DNA of 64,000 nucleotides from Anaerobiospirillum thomasii. GTDB taxonomy: Bacteria > Pseudomonadota > Gammaproteobacteria > Enterobacterales > Succinivibrionaceae. Position 1 is the stretch's first letter. Each line of letters starts with the position of its first letter. The notes beneath the pieces are model-generated. The model was not told the DNA's origin, searched no databases, and was given only the letters and a program-made list of their open reading frames with translations. Shown piece by piece: positions 56,410 to 64,000 of this stretch. Location of the stretch: positions 450,001 to 514,000 of the forward strand of contig NZ_UAPU01000007.1 of assembly GCF_900445255.1 (NCBI RefSeq). The letters are read 5' to 3'. Position numbers and translations under genes: made by a program.

Positions 56410-58038
56410 CTAATTAACTGCATTAGGATCATGCAACTTGAACTTTGAGAGGTTCTCTACAAGATCATGTATTGAGACAACTGACTTTTCAGTTGTAGCA
56501 ATGGCGCTTTGAGATTTGTCAAATACAATCTGAGTTGCAGTGGTAATACCCTGCATATTGGTTGAAATCTCAGAGGTGGCTGTAGTCTGCTCCTCAGCTG
56601 CAGTTGCAATCTGAGTAATCTGTGTATTTACAGCATTGACCTTATCAAGCACAGAGTTTAATGAAGTCTCAAGCTCACCTGCCTTTTCAGCCACTGTATT
56701 CATATTGCTTACAGATGACTCCATAGACTGTGTGGCCACATTGGCATCATTTTGAATCTGTGACACCATGGAGGAGATTTCCTGTGTTGACTTGGTGGTA
56801 CGTGAAGCTAATGCACGAACCTCATCGGCAACCACGGCAAAGCCACGTCCTGCCTCACCGGCACGGGCTGCCTCGATAGCAGCATTGAGAGCTAATAAGT
56901 TAGTCTGTGCTGCAATTTCATCAATGGTGCCAACAATAAAGCCAATCTTCTGGGTCTGATCGGCAAGAGCCTGAATCTTGAGAGCATCCTGATTGGTGCG
57001 CTCTGACTGATCTCTAATCTGATCAACTGTGGTTCTTACCACATCCATGCCCATAAGAGTAATATGCTTTGAGTCATCTGATACAGTAGCGGCACTTTCG
57101 CAATTTTTTGCAATATCAGCTGTGGTTGATACCATCTCATCGGCAGCAGCTGCTACAGTTACAGTCTGAGACTCGGCTGTCTTGGCAGCATCTACCACAT
57201 CCTGAGATGACTTGTTCATCGCCATAATCTCATCGCGCAGCTGATTTGAGACATCTATAACTAATGATACAGAGTCACTTAAGTTATTGCGCATAGTGCG
57301 CATCATCATGGCAAGCTCGCCAAACTCATCGTAGGTATAGACAGGAATTTCAACTGTAAGATCGTTTTGTGAAATTCTGCCTGCAATCTGACATAAGTGG
57401 GACAGACAGTGTGTAATGTATCTTGAGGTGAAGAATGCTGTAAGGCCACCTAAGATAATGGCACCAATGGTGCAGCCTATAACAATAAGTAATGCTGTGG
57501 TATCGCGCAGTACGTCAACCTCCTCTGAAATATCAGAGATAAGATCTTTGCCAATGCTTGAGTGAATGTTAGCAATTTCTGTAGCTACAGGCTGCATCTG
57601 ATCTAAATAGAAAGAAAGAGCGTCAAATGGTTTGCCGGCTTCAATAAGAGGCACAATGGCATTTTGATAATTGTCAGCAAAGCTTTGTGTCAGAGCAGCA
57701 ATTTTATCGGTGGCTGCCTTGTACTGCGGCAAATTGAGCTGACCTGCAAGATTAAGAGCATCTTTAATATCAGTCTCAAGATCCTGTTTTGCTTTGTCAG
57801 TCTGATTGCCAGGACTTAGATAAAATGAAATAGAGCTGTTCATCTCTGAGGCCTTGATGGTGGAGGCATTGACTCTTGCATAGCTTTGATCTACAAGTGA
57901 GTGTACCACATCGGCTACAGACAGACTCGAGCGCAGCGAGTTTATCGCTATAAGTGAGATAAGCACGGTAAGCAAAAGCACAAAGCCAAAGCCAAGTGTC
58001 AGCTTAAGACTCAGTTTCATTTTATTTAAAAAGTTCAT
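56410..58038 (-). CDS. Methyl-accepting chemotaxis protein (copy 1)
   Basis: 542-residue transducer. Transmembrane helix 1 at about 10-32, a four-helix-bundle-type periplasmic domain to about 185, transmembrane helix 2 ([20 protein letters not shown]), HAMP, then the signalling domain with the hairpin tip [22 protein letters not shown] and [15 protein letters not shown]. No C-terminal CheR-binding pentapeptide: it ends [10 protein letters not shown]. About 21 substitutions separate it from copy 2 by eye, mostly in the first 275 residues. No good sigma-28 promoter was found upstream (58039-58157). Confidence 0.95.
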   Translation of the reverse strand: MNFLNKMKLSLKLTLGFGFVLLLTVLISLIAINSLRSSLSVADVVHSLVDQSYARVNASTIKASEMNSSISFYLSPGNQTDKAKQDLETDIKDALNLAGQLNLPQYKAATDKIAALTQSFADNYQNAIVPLIEAGKPFDALSFYLDQMQPVATEIANIHSSIGKDLISDISEEVDVLRDTTALLIVIGCTIGAIILGGLTAFFTSRYITHCLSHLCQIAGRISQNDLTVEIPVYTYDEFGELAMMMRTMRNNLSDSVSLVIDVSNQLRDEIMAMNKSSQDVVDAAKTAESQTVTVAAAADEMVSTTADIAKNCESAATVSDDSKHITLMGMDVVRTTVDQIRDQSERTNQDALKIQALADQTQKIGFIVGTIDEIAAQTNLLALNAAIEAARAGEAGRGFAVVADEVRALASRTTKSTQEISSMVSQIQNDANVATQSMESSVSNMNTVAEKAGELETSLNSVLDKVNAVNTQITQIATAAEEQTTATSEISTNMQGITTATQIVFDKSQSAIATTEKSVVSIHDLVENLSKFKLHDPNAVN

Positions 58039-58157
58039 AAATCACCCAATCAGTTAAGACAACTTAATAAAAGTAACTTTAAGACCTGTTTTATTAAACA
58101 AAAGTAATCTGAAAATCAGAACTTCGTTATACCTAAAATCTCCTAAATGTAACGTTT

Positions 58158-58925
58158 TTATTTTATGTATTTATCTACAATAGCATCGAGTGTTCCGTCT
58201 TTTTTCATATTATAGAGCTCTTTTGAGATAATAAATGTATAAGGAGAGTTCTTGCCAAAGCCAAGGGCTATCTGACAGTACTGTCTTTCATAGATATCAT
58301 CTATAACCTCAAGATTAAAATCAGGCATGCTCTGTGCAAAATACTCAATAAGAGGTCTGTCATAGACGATGGCATCAACAGTACCCTGAGTTACAGCAAT
58401 CATGGCTATCATGAAGCTTGGGAATATTACCTTCTGAGCTCCCTGCAGCTGTCTGTCAATAAAGTGCTCACTTACTGTACCTTCCACTGCACCTACCTTA
58501 GCATCATTGAACTTTCTAAAATCCGTGACCTTGTTATATTTACTCTTGGAATAAATAATGCTAAGTCCTGTGTCATAATAGACAGGACTAAAATCCAGAT
58601 GCTTGGCGCGATCTGCTGTAGCCGACAGACAGCCTGCTACAAGATCCAACTGATTATTTTTAATCCTTTTCATCTGCTCAGAGCGCATCATAGGCAAAAT
58701 ACGGTTTTCTGCAATTTCAAAACCAAGACGCTTTTGCAGCTCAATAATAATATCTACATCAAGGCCTATTGGGGTTATAAAGTCATCAGCCAGTGTTGAA
58801 AACGGTGGAGTAGTCGGATCTACTGATACGTGCAGGGTTTTACCTGCAAGCTCTCCTGCAGCATAAGCTGGACTTATAAGCAAAACAATAGCAGCAAGGC
58901 TACAGGCTTTTTTAATAAAACTCAT
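58158..58925 (-). CDS. Periplasmic solute-binding protein, SBP_bac_3 type (copy 2)
   Basis: 255 residues, paralogue of copy 1 with the same layout: signal peptide (LAAIVLLISPAYA), KTLHVSVDPTTPPFSTLADD, GLDVDIIIELQKRLGFEIAENRILP in two halves of lobe 1, and IVYDRPLIEYF in lobe 2. Many substitutions, including several near the likely ligand cleft (for example RIGVDPTN against HVSVDPTT), suggest a different ligand. It follows receptor copy 2 by 69 bases and has no transporter partner. Ligand unknown. Confidence 0.88.
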   Translation of the reverse strand: MSFIKKACSLAAIVLLISPAYAAGELAGKTLHVSVDPTTPPFSTLADDFITPIGLDVDIIIELQKRLGFEIAENRILPMMRSEQMKRIKNNQLDLVAGCLSATADRAKHLDFSPVYYDTGLSIIYSKSKYNKVTDFRKFNDAKVGAVEGTVSEHFIDRQLQGAQKVIFPSFMIAMIAVTQGTVDAIVYDRPLIEYFAQSMPDFNLEVIDDIYERQYCQIALGFGKNSPYTFIISKELYNMKKDGTLDAIVDKYIK

Positions 58926-58994
58926 GTTACACCTTATAAACTTAACTAAATTCTATGTAAGAATCATGAGGCAGGGTCAGCCTGCCCCTTAATA

Positions 58995-60623
58995 TTAATT
59001 AGCAGCGTTTGGATCATGTAGCTTGAACTTTGAGAGGTTCTCTACAAGATCACGTATTGAGACAACTGACTTTTCAGTTGTAGCAATGGCGCTTTGAGAT
59101 TTGTCAAATACAATCTGAGTTGCAGTGGTAATACCCTGCATATTGGTTGAAATCTCAGAGGTGGCTGTAGTCTGCTCCTCAGCTGCAGTTGCAATCTGAG
59201 TAATCTGTGTATTTACAGCATTGACCTTATCAAGCACAGAGTTTAATGAAGTCTCAAGCTCACCTGCCTTTTCAGCCACTGTATTCATATTGCTTACAGA
59301 TGACTCCATAGACTGTGTGGCCACATTGGCATCATTTTGAATCTGTGACACCATGGAGGAGATTTCCTGTGTTGACTTGGTGGTACGTGAAGCTAATGCA
59401 CGAACCTCATCGGCAACCACGGCAAAGCCACGTCCTGCCTCACCGGCACGGGCTGCCTCGATAGCAGCATTGAGAGCTAATAAGTTAGTCTGTGCTGCAA
59501 TTTCATCAATGGTGCCAACAATAAAGCCAATCTTCTGGGTCTGATCGGCAAGAGCCTGAATCTTGAGGGCATCCTGATTGGTGCGCTCTGACTGATCTCT
59601 AATCTGATCAACTGTGGTTCTTACCACATCCATGCCCATAAGAGTAATATGCTTTGAGTCATCTGATACAGCAGCGGCACTCTCGCAATTTCTTGCAATA
59701 TCAGCTGTGGTTGATACCATCTCATCGGCTGCTGCGGCCACTGTAACAGTCTGTGACTCGGCTGTCTTGGCTGCATCTACCACATCCTGAGATGATTTAT
59801 TCATCACCAAGATCTCATCGCGTAGCTTATTTGATACATCTATAACTAATGATACAGAGTCACTTAAGTTATTGCGCATGGTGCGCATCATCGTGGCCAG
59901 CTCACCAAACTCATCCTTTGAGTAGACAGGTATTTCAACAGTAAGATCGTTTTGTGAAATTCTGCCTGCAATCTGACATAAGTGAGACAGACAGTGTGTA
60001 ATGTATCTTGAGGTGAAGAAGGCTGTAAGACCGCCTAAGATAATGGCGCCTATGGTGCAGCCTATAACAATAAGTAATGCTGTGGTATCGCGCAGTACGT
60101 CAACCTCCTCTGAAATATCAGAGATAAGATCTTTGCCAATGCTTGAGTGAATGCTGGCAATTTCTGTGGCTACAGGCTGCATCTGATCTAAATAGAAGGC
60201 CAGAGCATCAAATGGTTTGCCGGCTTCAATAAGAGGCACAATGGCATTTTGATAATTGTCAGCAAAGTTTTGTGTCAGTGCAGCAATCTTGTCTGTAGCT
60301 ACCTTGTACTGTGGCAGATTGAGCTGACCTGCAAGATTAAGAGCTTCTTTAATGTCAGTCTCAAGATCCTGTCTTGCCTTGTCAGTCTGATTGCCTGGGC
60401 TTAAATAAAATGAAATAGAGCTATTCATCTCTGATGATTTAATAGTTGAGGCATTGACTCTTGCATAGCTCTGATCTACAAGTGAGTGTACCAGATCTGC
60501 TACAGACAGACTTGAGCGCAACGAGTTAATAGCAATCAGAGAAATAAATACAGTAAGCAGTAGTACAAATCCAAAACCGACCGTTAGCTTAAGACTCAGT
60601 TTCATATTATTCAAAAAGTTCAT
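58995..60623 (-). CDS. Methyl-accepting chemotaxis protein (copy 2)
   Basis: 542-residue transducer with the same layout as copy 1: membrane helix, four-helix-bundle periplasmic domain, second membrane helix, HAMP and signalling tip. The ATG at 60623 (MNFLNNMKL) is chosen to match copy 1; a TTG at 60638 would add five residues. It ends [10 protein letters not shown], again without a CheR tether. The signalling half is almost identical to copy 1, implying recent duplication or gene conversion. Confidence 0.95.
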   Translation of the reverse strand: MNFLNNMKLSLKLTVGFGFVLLLTVFISLIAINSLRSSLSVADLVHSLVDQSYARVNASTIKSSEMNSSISFYLSPGNQTDKARQDLETDIKEALNLAGQLNLPQYKVATDKIAALTQNFADNYQNAIVPLIEAGKPFDALAFYLDQMQPVATEIASIHSSIGKDLISDISEEVDVLRDTTALLIVIGCTIGAIILGGLTAFFTSRYITHCLSHLCQIAGRISQNDLTVEIPVYSKDEFGELATMMRTMRNNLSDSVSLVIDVSNKLRDEILVMNKSSQDVVDAAKTAESQTVTVAAAADEMVSTTADIARNCESAAAVSDDSKHITLMGMDVVRTTVDQIRDQSERTNQDALKIQALADQTQKIGFIVGTIDEIAAQTNLLALNAAIEAARAGEAGRGFAVVADEVRALASRTTKSTQEISSMVSQIQNDANVATQSMESSVSNMNTVAEKAGELETSLNSVLDKVNAVNTQITQIATAAEEQTTATSEISTNMQGITTATQIVFDKSQSAIATTEKSVVSIRDLVENLSKFKLHDPNAAN

Positions 60624-60839
60624 AAAACACCTGAACAACCTAATTTATTAAAATACTTATATATATTTATGTATGAATAAAAAGTTATACAAACATATAG
60701 TTTTTTTAAAGGTTAGGACTTTTGCGATCTTTTTTCAAGTTTAACTGTTGTTTTATAAAGGCTTAATTTAATTCTTTTTTGTATTAATTGACCTTGTGCA
60801 TATTTTTCAGAAAAAAAAGAGCTTTTTCTTAAAAAGTAC

Positions 60840-60866
60840 AAAAGTTTTTCTCTCCCCTGCCGATTA
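60840..60866 (+). promoter_or_regulatory. Sigma-28 (FliA) promoter
   Basis: AAAAGTTT (60840-60847), 11-base spacer, GCCGATTA (60859-60866), against the flagellar consensus TAAAGTTT-N11-GCCGATAA: 14 of 16 with exact spacing. It points at the small basic protein, fliS and the FliT-like gene. The rest of 60624-60993 is AT-rich with no other recognised gene. Confidence 0.85.
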
Positions 60867-60993
60867 GAACCTACACTTTTGTATTTTTTGTAAATAAAGT
60901 ACCTGACAAACCTTGCCGTTTTTGACATTGCATGCGCCAAAAGTGCGTATTAAAATAATCAAGGGTATTTTTAATACATATAGCGAGGTATTT

Positions 60994-61134
60994 ATGCGCA
61001 AAGGTTCATTTGCTCACAGGAGTGCCACCGGTCTTAAAAGATCAAGACGCCACAGATACGCCTTGAAAGCCATAAAACGCGGTCAGAGAGAGCGTCGCTC
61101 CGTATTTTTCCTGATGGAAAACGCCAAGGATTAA
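60994..61134 (+). CDS. 46-residue highly basic protein, function unknown
   Basis: Begins MRKGSFAHRSATGLKRSRRH and is dense in Arg and Lys up to residue ~37, ending with a short hydrophobic/acidic tail (FFLMENAKD). The start is supported by AGCGAGG 4-9 bases upstream. An in-frame ATG at 60913 would add 27 residues of unlikely content. The composition suggests nucleic-acid or ribosome binding. It is the first gene after the sigma-28 promoter and precedes fliS by 75 bases, so it is probably made with late flagellar genes. No family recognised; it is not RMF-like in pattern. Confidence 0.6.
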   Translation: MRKGSFAHRSATGLKRSRRHRYALKAIKRGQRERRSVFFLMENAKD

Positions 61135-61209
61135 AACTGGCATATTTCTTGCTCTTTTCTAAGTATCACCATATAAACGGCAATAATTGCCACTTTAGGA
61201 GAGAGCAAT

Positions 61210-61680
61210 ATGTTCGGTATTAATGATTTAAGCGCTTACAAGAAAACCTCGGTTAACGCCGAGTTAAGTGTAGCCGATCCGTACGTAATCACAAAAATGC
61301 TCTATCAGGGTATTTTTGAGAGACTGGCACAGGCCAAAGGCGCCATTGCCAGAGGCGATCTGGCTATGAAAGCCAACCGTCTATCTTCAGCTACTGCAAT
61401 TTTAGAGAATCTAAAGGACACCCTTGATTTTTCTCAGTCAAAGGAAATTGCCACCAATCTGAAGAATATCTACAACTATATGATTCACTGCATTGCCGAT
61501 GCTGCCATTGATCTCAATGAAAAGCCAATTGACGATGCGCTTAAAGTCTTTATGCCGATCAAAGAGGCATGGGACAAGATCCCTGTAGCCGCTCAGCAGC
61601 AGGCTTCAGCACAGCGCACTAACGATGCATACCACAGTGAATTTAACAATACTCGTTCACTGGCACACGGCACCATCTAA
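61210..61680 (+). CDS. fliS: Flagellar export chaperone FliS
   Basis: Cytoplasmic chaperone that binds flagellin and delivers it to the export gate. 156 residues. The pattern AYKKTSVNAELSVADPYVITKMLYQGIFERL, then ENLKDTLDFSQSKEIATNLKNIYNYM, matches FliS helices 1-4. The C-terminal ~30 residues are polar. AGGAGA lies upstream of the ATG. Flagellin and fliD genes, usual neighbours, are not adjacent. Confidence 0.88.
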   Translation: MFGINDLSAYKKTSVNAELSVADPYVITKMLYQGIFERLAQAKGAIARGDLAMKANRLSSATAILENLKDTLDFSQSKEIATNLKNIYNYMIHCIADAAIDLNEKPIDDALKVFMPIKEAWDKIPVAAQQQASAQRTNDAYHSEFNNTRSLAHGTI

Positions 61681-61704
61681 AAATTTCGATAAGGACAAAA
61701 GGCA

Positions 61705-62028
61705 ATGGATAAGATTGACGATTTAATTCAGGCATTAGTAGCAATTGAGGAGGAAATTTCTCTGCTTGCTGAGGCTGACGAGCTTGATGATGCGCGCATA
61801 AATGAACTTAGCGCACAGCGTCTTGACTATATCAAGCGTATAACCTTTATGCAGCTTGATGAAGAGGAAGAGAACAAACGTCAGGAATTTGCCAAAGCCT
61901 TTGCCTCACACGCTCTAAGACAGATTGAAGATCTTAAAGAAAGACGTAGCGAGACAAGAGCTGAACTTGTCAAAATGCGTCAGGGCAACGCAGGTCTTCA
62001 GGCTTATGGCAAAGTAGGCCGACCATAA
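61705..62028 (+). CDS. FliT-like flagellar protein (probable)
   Basis: 107 residues, almost entirely helical and charged (LIQALVAIEEEISLLAEADELDD; QIEDLKERRSETRAELVKM). Size, fold prediction by eye and position 24 bases after fliS fit FliT, the FliD chaperone, but sequence similarity is weak, so this is a contextual call. The gene ends at a strong terminator, closing the sigma-28 transcript. Confidence 0.6.
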   Translation: MDKIDDLIQALVAIEEEISLLAEADELDDARINELSAQRLDYIKRITFMQLDEEEENKRQEFAKAFASHALRQIEDLKERRSETRAELVKMRQGNAGLQAYGKVGRP

Positions 62029-62052
62029 AATAAGATCCATATCCAGAACTAA

Positions 62053-62086
62053 AACTGCAATGTAGTATCATATTGCAGTTTTTTTA
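62053..62086 (+). terminator. Intrinsic terminator after the FliT-like gene
   Basis: AACTGCAAT (62053-62061) pairs with ATTGCAGTT (62072-62080), followed by a T-run. Confidence 0.9.
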
Positions 62087-62226
62087 TTTTTTACTGCCCT
62101 ATTTTCAACTAGTTAACCCCACCTATTTAAAAAAAGCCTTTATTTTGCCCTCCTTTTGCCTCTGTGTTTTTTGCAGATCTTTACAATGGCGCCTGTCTTT
62201 TATTTTAAAAATTCTTTATTTTTACT

Positions 62227-63747
62227 ATGCATAAATTATTTAATAAAACAGCCCTGGCTTTAGCTCTGTGCTCTGCCTTTTATACATATGAGGCCAGTGC
62301 TGACAACTCTATTGCCCTGAGTCATATAGAGTTTGCCACTACAGGTAATATTTTAAAACTTCCATATCTAAGCCAGATTGCAGACAAATATAAAGGTCGC
62401 AATATAGATGCATATATGCTGCAGAATATTCTGCAGGAGGTTACTGACTACTACAGAGAAAACGGCTATCCAAGCTCACGCGCCTATCTGCCAGAGCAGT
62501 CAATTGGTACAGACGGCGTGCTGCTTGTAGATATTGTCTACACCAAGATTTCAGATATAAATCTTAATATTGACAGTAAGTTTCTTGCAAGAGGTACATC
62601 CAAAATGCTTTTTAAGCATTTAAAGTCACTGCGACACAGTGATGTGCATACAAACGATCTGCAAAAAGAGCTGCTCAAACTCTCTGATCTTGGTGCCTTT
62701 GATATAAAGGCATCCATGCAGGAGGATGCAGACGATCTGTCCCATGCTGTCATTGATGTTGATATCAAAGAGCGCAAGAAATTTACAGGCGCCCTAATGG
62801 CTGATAACTATGGCAGCAAAAGTGTAGGTGAGTATCGCTTTATGGGTTATACCACCATATCCAATCTGACACAGCATGCTGACTCTCTGTCGGTATTTCT
62901 TGCCACCACACAAAAGAATTATAAAAACTACAATATAAATTATGAAATTCCAGTAAACAGTTATAAGACTGTTTTAGGCTTAGGCTCATGCTACAGCCAC
63001 TATGAACTGTCAGATGAGTATGAATTTCTTGATGCCAAGGGCAGTTCACTTACAGGCGAGATCTTTTTAAAACAGCCTCTGCTGCGCTCCTTTGACACCA
63101 AAGCCGATATCTTTGTAGGTTACAGATACAGAGATATCAAAGACGAATTTGGCCTGTTTGATATTGAGTTTAAAAAGCACTCACATGCCATCTACGCATC
63201 AGTTGCTGGCAGTCATAAATTTACTGACAACCTAAGCGGCTCAGCTACAGGAAAATTCACATTTGGCCGTCTTTACAGTGATGATGAGTATGACATGGCC
63301 TTTGACGATAAATTCATAATCTTTAATACAACAGCAAATATCAATTACAGAATCAATGATTATGTCAGCGCAATATCTTCCTTTGAGGCTCAAATGGCAT
63401 CTGTAAGTTTAGATGCATCAGAGTCATTTACCATAAGTGGGGCTGAGGCTGTTGCCGCCTACAAGAGCAACAAAGCTGCAGGTGACTATGGCTATATTTT
63501 AAGGTGCGGCATGCAGTTTAATCCAATCAAGGACAGCTCACTTAGCCTTACTCCAAATCTTTCATATGGCCATAGCGGATATAAGGGCTTTGCACAGACC
63601 ACATCTTTAAAGGGACTTGGTCTTGATGCTGATTACAGCTACAAAGGCTTCTTTACCAAGGTACAGGCCGCAGCCGCTCTTGGCAATAAGACCAAAGCTG
63701 ATGACAGCGCCCTGTTATGGGTTAGATTTGGCTACTCATTTATATAG
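62227..63747 (+). CDS. Two-partner secretion outer membrane transporter (TpsB, ShlB/FhaC family)
   Basis: 506-residue Omp85-superfamily protein that exports the TpsA partner encoded next. Signal peptide (TALALALCSAFYTYEASA), POTRA-like domains at about 25-185 (NILQEVTDYYRENGYPSSRAYLPEQ), then a 16-strand-type barrel ending WVRFGYSFI with the terminal aromatic-x-aromatic pattern. No Shine-Dalgarno is visible before the ATG, and 62087-62226 shows no clear promoter. The TpsA gene starts 9 bases after its stop. Confidence 0.88.
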   Translation: MHKLFNKTALALALCSAFYTYEASADNSIALSHIEFATTGNILKLPYLSQIADKYKGRNIDAYMLQNILQEVTDYYRENGYPSSRAYLPEQSIGTDGVLLVDIVYTKISDINLNIDSKFLARGTSKMLFKHLKSLRHSDVHTNDLQKELLKLSDLGAFDIKASMQEDADDLSHAVIDVDIKERKKFTGALMADNYGSKSVGEYRFMGYTTISNLTQHADSLSVFLATTQKNYKNYNINYEIPVNSYKTVLGLGSCYSHYELSDEYEFLDAKGSSLTGEIFLKQPLLRSFDTKADIFVGYRYRDIKDEFGLFDIEFKKHSHAIYASVAGSHKFTDNLSGSATGKFTFGRLYSDDEYDMAFDDKFIIFNTTANINYRINDYVSAISSFEAQMASVSLDASESFTISGAEAVAAYKSNKAAGDYGYILRCGMQFNPIKDSSLSLTPNLSYGHSGYKGFAQTTSLKGLGLDADYSYKGFFTKVQAAAALGNKTKADDSALLWVRFGYSFI

Positions 63748-63756
63748 GATTATTAC

Positions 63757-64000
63757 ATGAATAATATTAAGTACACCCTGCTTCCTTTATTTGCAGTATG
63801 CCTTGAGTGCAGTGCTGCCAATCTGCCAACTGGTGGTCAGTTTATCGGTCATCAAGGCATAATCAATACCCATGGAAAAGAAATGGAGATCATCAGCACC
63901 CAGGCTAATAATATTATCAAGTGGGATAGCTACAATATCGCTGCTAATCACCGAGTACAATACGACAATCGTAACTATTTAAATCTTGTAAAGGGTGGCG
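63757..64000 (+). CDS. TpsA filamentous haemagglutinin-type exoprotein, N-terminus only
   Basis: The first 81 residues are visible; the gene runs off the window. A short signal peptide (NIKYTLLPLFAVCLECSAA) is followed by the TPS secretion domain: GKEMEIISTQANNIIKWDS then YNIAANHRVQYDN and NYLNLVKGG, matching the haemagglutination-activity pattern W-x-x-F/Y-N-I and N-x-L-N-x-V. Whether this is an adhesin, haemolysin or contact-dependent toxin cannot be decided without the C-terminus. Confidence 0.85.
   Translation, partial: MNNIKYTLLPLFAVCLECSAANLPTGGQFIGHQGIINTHGKEMEIISTQANNIIKWDSYNIAANHRVQYDNRNYLNLVKGG

Larger units (their letters stand above)
55561..60623 (-). repeat. Tandem duplication of a chemoreceptor plus binding-protein unit
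   Basis: Unit A (60623 to 58158) and unit B (58038 to 55561) each hold a chemoreceptor gene followed by a solute-binding protein gene. The receptor genes are near-identical at DNA level over most of their length, offset by about 2.6 kb. The binding-protein genes are clearly more diverged. Confidence 0.9.

Noticed and set aside
58039-58157. Possible sigma-28 promoter for chemoreceptor copy 1
   Set aside because: A TAAAGTTA occurs on the - strand but the -10 position does not resemble GCCGATAA.
60895-60922. Second sigma-28-like sequence (TAAAGTAC ... GCCGTTTT)
   Set aside because: Spacing is 12 and the -10 half lacks GATAA; the upstream site at 60840-60866 is much better.
60713-60940. 75-residue - strand open frame in the gap upstream of chemoreceptor copy 2
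   Set aside because: It runs against the sigma-28 promoter and AT-rich DNA, is low complexity (Lys/Ser/Phe), and has no clear ribosome-binding site.
1-64000. CRISPR array, tRNA or rRNA genes
   Set aside because: No regularly spaced repeats, cloverleaf-like segments or rRNA-like stretches were recognised by eye; a tRNAscan or covariance search would settle tRNAs.

Overview
The window reads as chromosome of a motile, Gram-negative gammaproteobacterium, most likely an anaerobic gut-type member of the Aeromonadales/Succinivibrionaceae. This is an inference from gene content and order, not from a marker search. Two blocks keep classical gammaproteobacterial order: miaB-ybeZ-ybeY-ybeX-lnt followed by leuS-lptE-holA-nadD-rsfS-rlmH-mrdA-mrdB-mltB-rlpA-dacA-ybeD on the + strand, and rpsB-tsf-pyrH-frr-uppS-cdsA-dxr-rseP-bamA-skp-lpxD-fabZ-lpxA-lpxB-rnhB-accA-tilS on the - strand. 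LPS synthesis, Bam and Lpt genes show a true outer membrane. Flagellar chaperones and chemoreceptors show motility. Non-ATG starts are common.

Layout. 1-5.1 kb: tRNA modification, ribosome/RNA quality control and lipoprotein acylation. 5.1-12.4 kb: variable insert between lnt and leuS, holding an AT-rich PLD-helicase-DUF3427 gene, a NUDIX gene, an SDR gene, an L,D-transpeptidase and a complete IS with 21-bp inverted ends whose transposase has an AT-hook-rich tail. 12.6-26.8 kb: leuS to ybeD, i.e. translation, replication, NAD, ribosome silencing and cell-wall elongation genes, then a SanA-like gene. 26.8-37.6 kb: a sialic-acid island with an RpiR-type regulator, nanM, nanE, nanA, a sodium:solute symporter, a ROK kinase, an IS630-like gene, and a NanY/NanX-type pair for 2,7-anhydro-Neu5Ac behind two CRP-like sites. 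37.8-38.2 kb: a small WG-repeat lipoprotein. 38.2-55.4 kb: the rpsB-to-tilS block with an S2-type mRNA leader. 55.5-60.6 kb: a tandem duplication of a chemoreceptor plus periplasmic solute-binding protein pair, with no permease or ATPase. 60.8-62.1 kb: a near-consensus sigma-28 promoter, a 46-residue basic protein, fliS and a FliT-like gene. 62.2-64 kb: a two-partner secretion pair (TpsB and the start of TpsA), cut by the window end.

How it fits together. The sialic-acid genes would take up free and 2,7-anhydro sialic acid, interconvert anomers, cleave Neu5Ac to ManNAc and pyruvate, phosphorylate ManNAc and epimerise it to GlcNAc-6-P. nagA and nagB must lie elsewhere. Several strong hairpins between the nan genes suggest segmental expression. 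The most interesting less-explained systems are the duplicated chemoreceptor/binding-protein pairs, the helicase-NUDIX-SDR insert and the sigma-28 small basic protein. No rRNA, tRNA or CRISPR array was recognised.
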